Below are positions 62,234 to 64,000 of a DNA stretch of 64,000 bases, piece by piece; the first letter of the stretch is position 1, and the number at the start of each line of letters is the position of its first letter. The notes under the pieces are model-generated. The model did no database searches. It was not told the DNA's origin and saw nothing but the letters and a program-made list of their open reading frames with translations. The position numbers and the translations under genes are program-made. Source of the DNA: Putridiphycobacter sp045107045 (GTDB lineage: Bacteria > Bacteroidota > Bacteroidia > Flavobacteriales_D > Crocinitomicaceae); assembly GCA_045107045.1 (NCBI GenBank), contig JBGCFR010000014.1, forward strand, positions 1 to 64,000, written 5' to 3'.

Positions 62234-63562
62234 TTATATCATACCTCTTGATTTCATTTCAAGGTATTTATTGACGGTATCCACTGATAAATTATTTGGG
62301 TTGGTTAAAATAGTTTGAATGCCGTTTCGTTTTAATTCAAAGGCAATCCGTTTTTTATCCAATTGGTATTTTTGTGCAAACGTTTTAAGGTAAATATCAC
62401 CAACATGCTTAGGTGCTTCTTTAATTAAGGCTTCAATTTCAGTATTTTCGAAAAATATGACCACTAATAAATGGTTTTGTGCAATTCTTTTTAAATGAGG
62501 TAATATCCGTTTTAAAGCATACTCTGTTTCTATATTTGTATAAAGCATTATTAAACTTCTTCCTTTAATTTTATTGCGAATATTAGCATATAATAAATTA
62601 AAATCTGCTTCTAAAAATTTAGTTTTTTGATAGTATAATAGATCCATAATACGCTTTAGTTGAAGCGCACTTCTATCAGCTTTTAAAAAATGCCCAAGCT
62701 TATTCGAAAATGTATGAATTCCAACTTTATCGCCTTTTTTCATAGCAACATTAGAAAATGCTAAAGTTGAATTAATGGCGTAGTCTAGTAATGAAAGTTC
62801 TTTAAATGGCATTCTCATTGCACGACTTTTGTCAATAATGGAGTAGATATGCTGTGAGCGTTCATCTTGGTATTGATTAACCATTAATTCATTCCGCCTG
62901 CTTGTTGCTTTCCAATTAACAGTTCTTAAATCATCCCCTTGAATATAGTTTTTTATTTGTTCAAATTCGTTATTGTGTCCTAAGCGCCTTATCTTTTTAA
63001 TGCCTACCGAAGCTGTTTTGGAAAACACTTTTAGATCAATTTTTTTCATTTGTAATATAGAAGGGTAAGCAGTGATATCTTCTTGTTGGGGAATAGTAAT
63101 TTTCCGTTGTACAAAGTGTAAAAGGGCAGAAGAGTACACAAATAAATCTTCAAAGTGATAGATACCTCGATCAGTTGGTCGTATTTGGTATGAAACATTT
63201 TTTGATTGATTGGATTGGAGCAATAATTGATAGTGTTGGTCCCTAAGTTGCAATTGTACAGGGGGATTGTCGTATATCTGCAAACGAATAGGAAAACGGT
63301 AAGTGCTATTTACTATAATTTTGACTGGATTCTCGTCTCCCAACGAAATAGGGTTTTGGACGGTTCTAGAAGCATTTATTGGAGTCTTTGGTCTGAATAA
63401 AATTAATAGCTCAAGCATTACTACAGCGAGTAATAATACAAGTGCACCTTGAGCTAATACCATTAATATTGGAAATAAAAATGCCAAAATAAACACAAAG
63501 GCTATAGTCAATAACCCAATGTAAAATCTATCAGTTAAATATAGTCCTCTTAGCAGTTTCAT
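62234..63562 (-). CDS. DUF58 domain protein
   Basis: The 442-residue protein has two hydrophobic segments near the N-terminus (about 10-52). A beta-rich stretch (about 60-170) precedes the DUF58 signature GDDLRTVNWKATSRRNELMVNQ near residues 205-226. A von Willebrand-like fold follows, with IYSIIDKSRAMRMPF as a degenerate MIDAS-type motif. Such proteins are encoded next to MoxR ATPases, as here (the MoxR stop abuts its start), and are thought to assemble or regulate envelope complexes, often with vWA/BatA-type proteins. Confidence 0.9.
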   Translation of the reverse strand: MKLLRGLYLTDRFYIGLLTIAFVFILAFLFPILMVLAQGALVLLLAVVMLELLILFRPKTPINASRTVQNPISLGDENPVKIIVNSTYRFPIRLQIYDNPPVQLQLRDQHYQLLLQSNQSKNVSYQIRPTDRGIYHFEDLFVYSSALLHFVQRKITIPQQEDITAYPSILQMKKIDLKVFSKTASVGIKKIRRLGHNNEFEQIKNYIQGDDLRTVNWKATSRRNELMVNQYQDERSQHIYSIIDKSRAMRMPFKELSLLDYAINSTLAFSNVAMKKGDKVGIHTFSNKLGHFLKADRSALQLKRIMDLLYYQKTKFLEADFNLLYANIRNKIKGRSLIMLYTNIETEYALKRILPHLKRIAQNHLLVVIFFENTEIEALIKEAPKHVGDIYLKTFAQKYQLDKKRIAFELKRNGIQTILTNPNNLSVDTVNKYLEMKSRGMI

Positions 63563-64000
63563 TTACCTTGGTACTTCTACTTCTTGTAAAATTTCTGAAA
63601 TGACGTCTTCAGTCAATAACCCTTCCATTTCGGCTTCAGGAGTTAATATTATTCTGTGATTTAAAACATGTTTACAAACATATTGCACATCATCAGGGAT
63701 TACAAAATCACGCCCTCTAATGGCTGCAAATGCTTTTGCACCCCTAAGCATAGAAAGAGATGCCCGAGGCGATCCGCCAAGATATATTTTGGCATGATGA
63801 CGAGTTTTTTCAGTTATCAATGAGATGTAGTTTAAAATTTGGTCTTCAATTTTAATTTGTTCAACTACATTTTGAATTTCTTTTAAGTTTTTGATGTCAA
63901 AAATAGAGGTAATGTCTTCCAATTTTGCTCCAGAATTTTGATTTTTATAGCGCTTTAAAATCTCGAATTCGTCAGTCTGACTAGGGTATCCTATCTTTAC
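63563..64000 (-). CDS. MoxR-family AAA+ ATPase, C-terminal part (cut by window edge)
   Basis: The minus-strand frame is open from the stop at 63563 to the window edge. The visible 145 residues begin KIGYPSQTDEFEILKRY, then contain LGGSPRASLSMLRGAKAFAA and DFVIPDDVQYVCKHVLNHRI. These match the sensor-2 arginine and lid region of MoxR ATPases. The in-frame TTG at 63922 is internal, since conserved sequence continues upstream of it. Walker motifs are outside the window. The DUF58 gene follows directly, the usual MoxR-DUF58 pair. Confidence 0.9.
   Translation of the reverse strand, partial: VKIGYPSQTDEFEILKRYKNQNSGAKLEDITSIFDIKNLKEIQNVVEQIKIEDQILNYISLITEKTRHHAKIYLGGSPRASLSMLRGAKAFAAIRGRDFVIPDDVQYVCKHVLNHRIILTPEAEMEGLLTEDVISEILQEVEVPR

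Noticed and set aside
63982..64000. TAGGGTA near the right edge as another ECF site
   Set aside because: It lies inside the MoxR coding region and the downstream element would fall outside the window.

Overview
The window is AT-rich, densely coded bacterial DNA from a member of the Bacteroidetes, most likely a marine or aquatic flavobacterium-like lineage. The evidence is: a gldH gliding lipoprotein next to ricT; five secreted proteins with type IX secretion (T9SS) C-terminal domains of both type A and type B; TonB-dependent receptors paired with DUF4249 lipoproteins; a FecI/FecR cassette; an acpP-fabF-rnc cluster; and TAnnTTTG-like promoter elements. I saw no rRNA, tRNA, CRISPR array, transposase or phage gene, and no gene-free gap longer than about 270 bp.

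Layout. 1-9.4 kb is housekeeping: the 5' end of a glycogen-synthase-like gene divergent from panC, then metK, an NfeD/flotillin pair, a small lipoprotein, rnc-fabF-acpP, a nitroreductase that closely resembles iodotyrosine deiodinase, an ArsC/Spx-like protein and an EamA transporter. 9.4-14.1 kb holds envelope proteins, an LVIVD-repeat lipoprotein and an ECF sigma factor (apparently frameshifted at its start) with a membrane-anchored partner. 14.1-24.5 kb mixes hutI, pdxA, a type B T9SS protein, ribE, an FtsE-like ATPase, holB, a metallophosphoesterase lipoprotein, ricT and gldH. 24.6-35 kb holds two T9SS surface proteins, an M14-like peptidase with a dead 3' fragment of a second copy, and a LytS/LytTR-type two-component pair. 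35-39.5 kb holds small membrane and VOC proteins, a CAVG/MORN-like protein and a second ECF sigma with a four-helix membrane partner. 39.7-50 kb holds two tandem 852-residue LRR/T9SS paralogues, then an exported WD40-caspase protein in an operon with a large envelope protein. 50-61 kb is a TonB/ECF region: a receptor-DUF4249 pair on the plus strand, a YdcF-like gene, an operon with a split LVIVD lipoprotein plus an outer-membrane protein, and a FecI-FecR-receptor-DUF4249 cassette. The right end holds DUF2891, DUF58 and a truncated MoxR ATPase.

The most interesting signal is regulatory. Four transcription units between 50.0 and 60.6 kb each carry, just upstream of the first gene, the bipartite sequence TAGGG(G)TA - exactly 14 bases - CG(A/T)C. 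The units are the plus-strand receptor/DUF4249 pair, the YdcF-like gene, the split-LVIVD operon and the FecR-receptor-DUF4249 operon. The motif has the shape of an ECF sigma promoter and suggests one regulon driven by the FecI-like sigma factor at 60597-61127. Other notable points are the split versus fused LVIVD lipoproteins, the frameshift at the start of the first ECF sigma gene, the peptidase remnant at 29436-29525, the deiodinase-like enzyme and the exported WD40-caspase protein.
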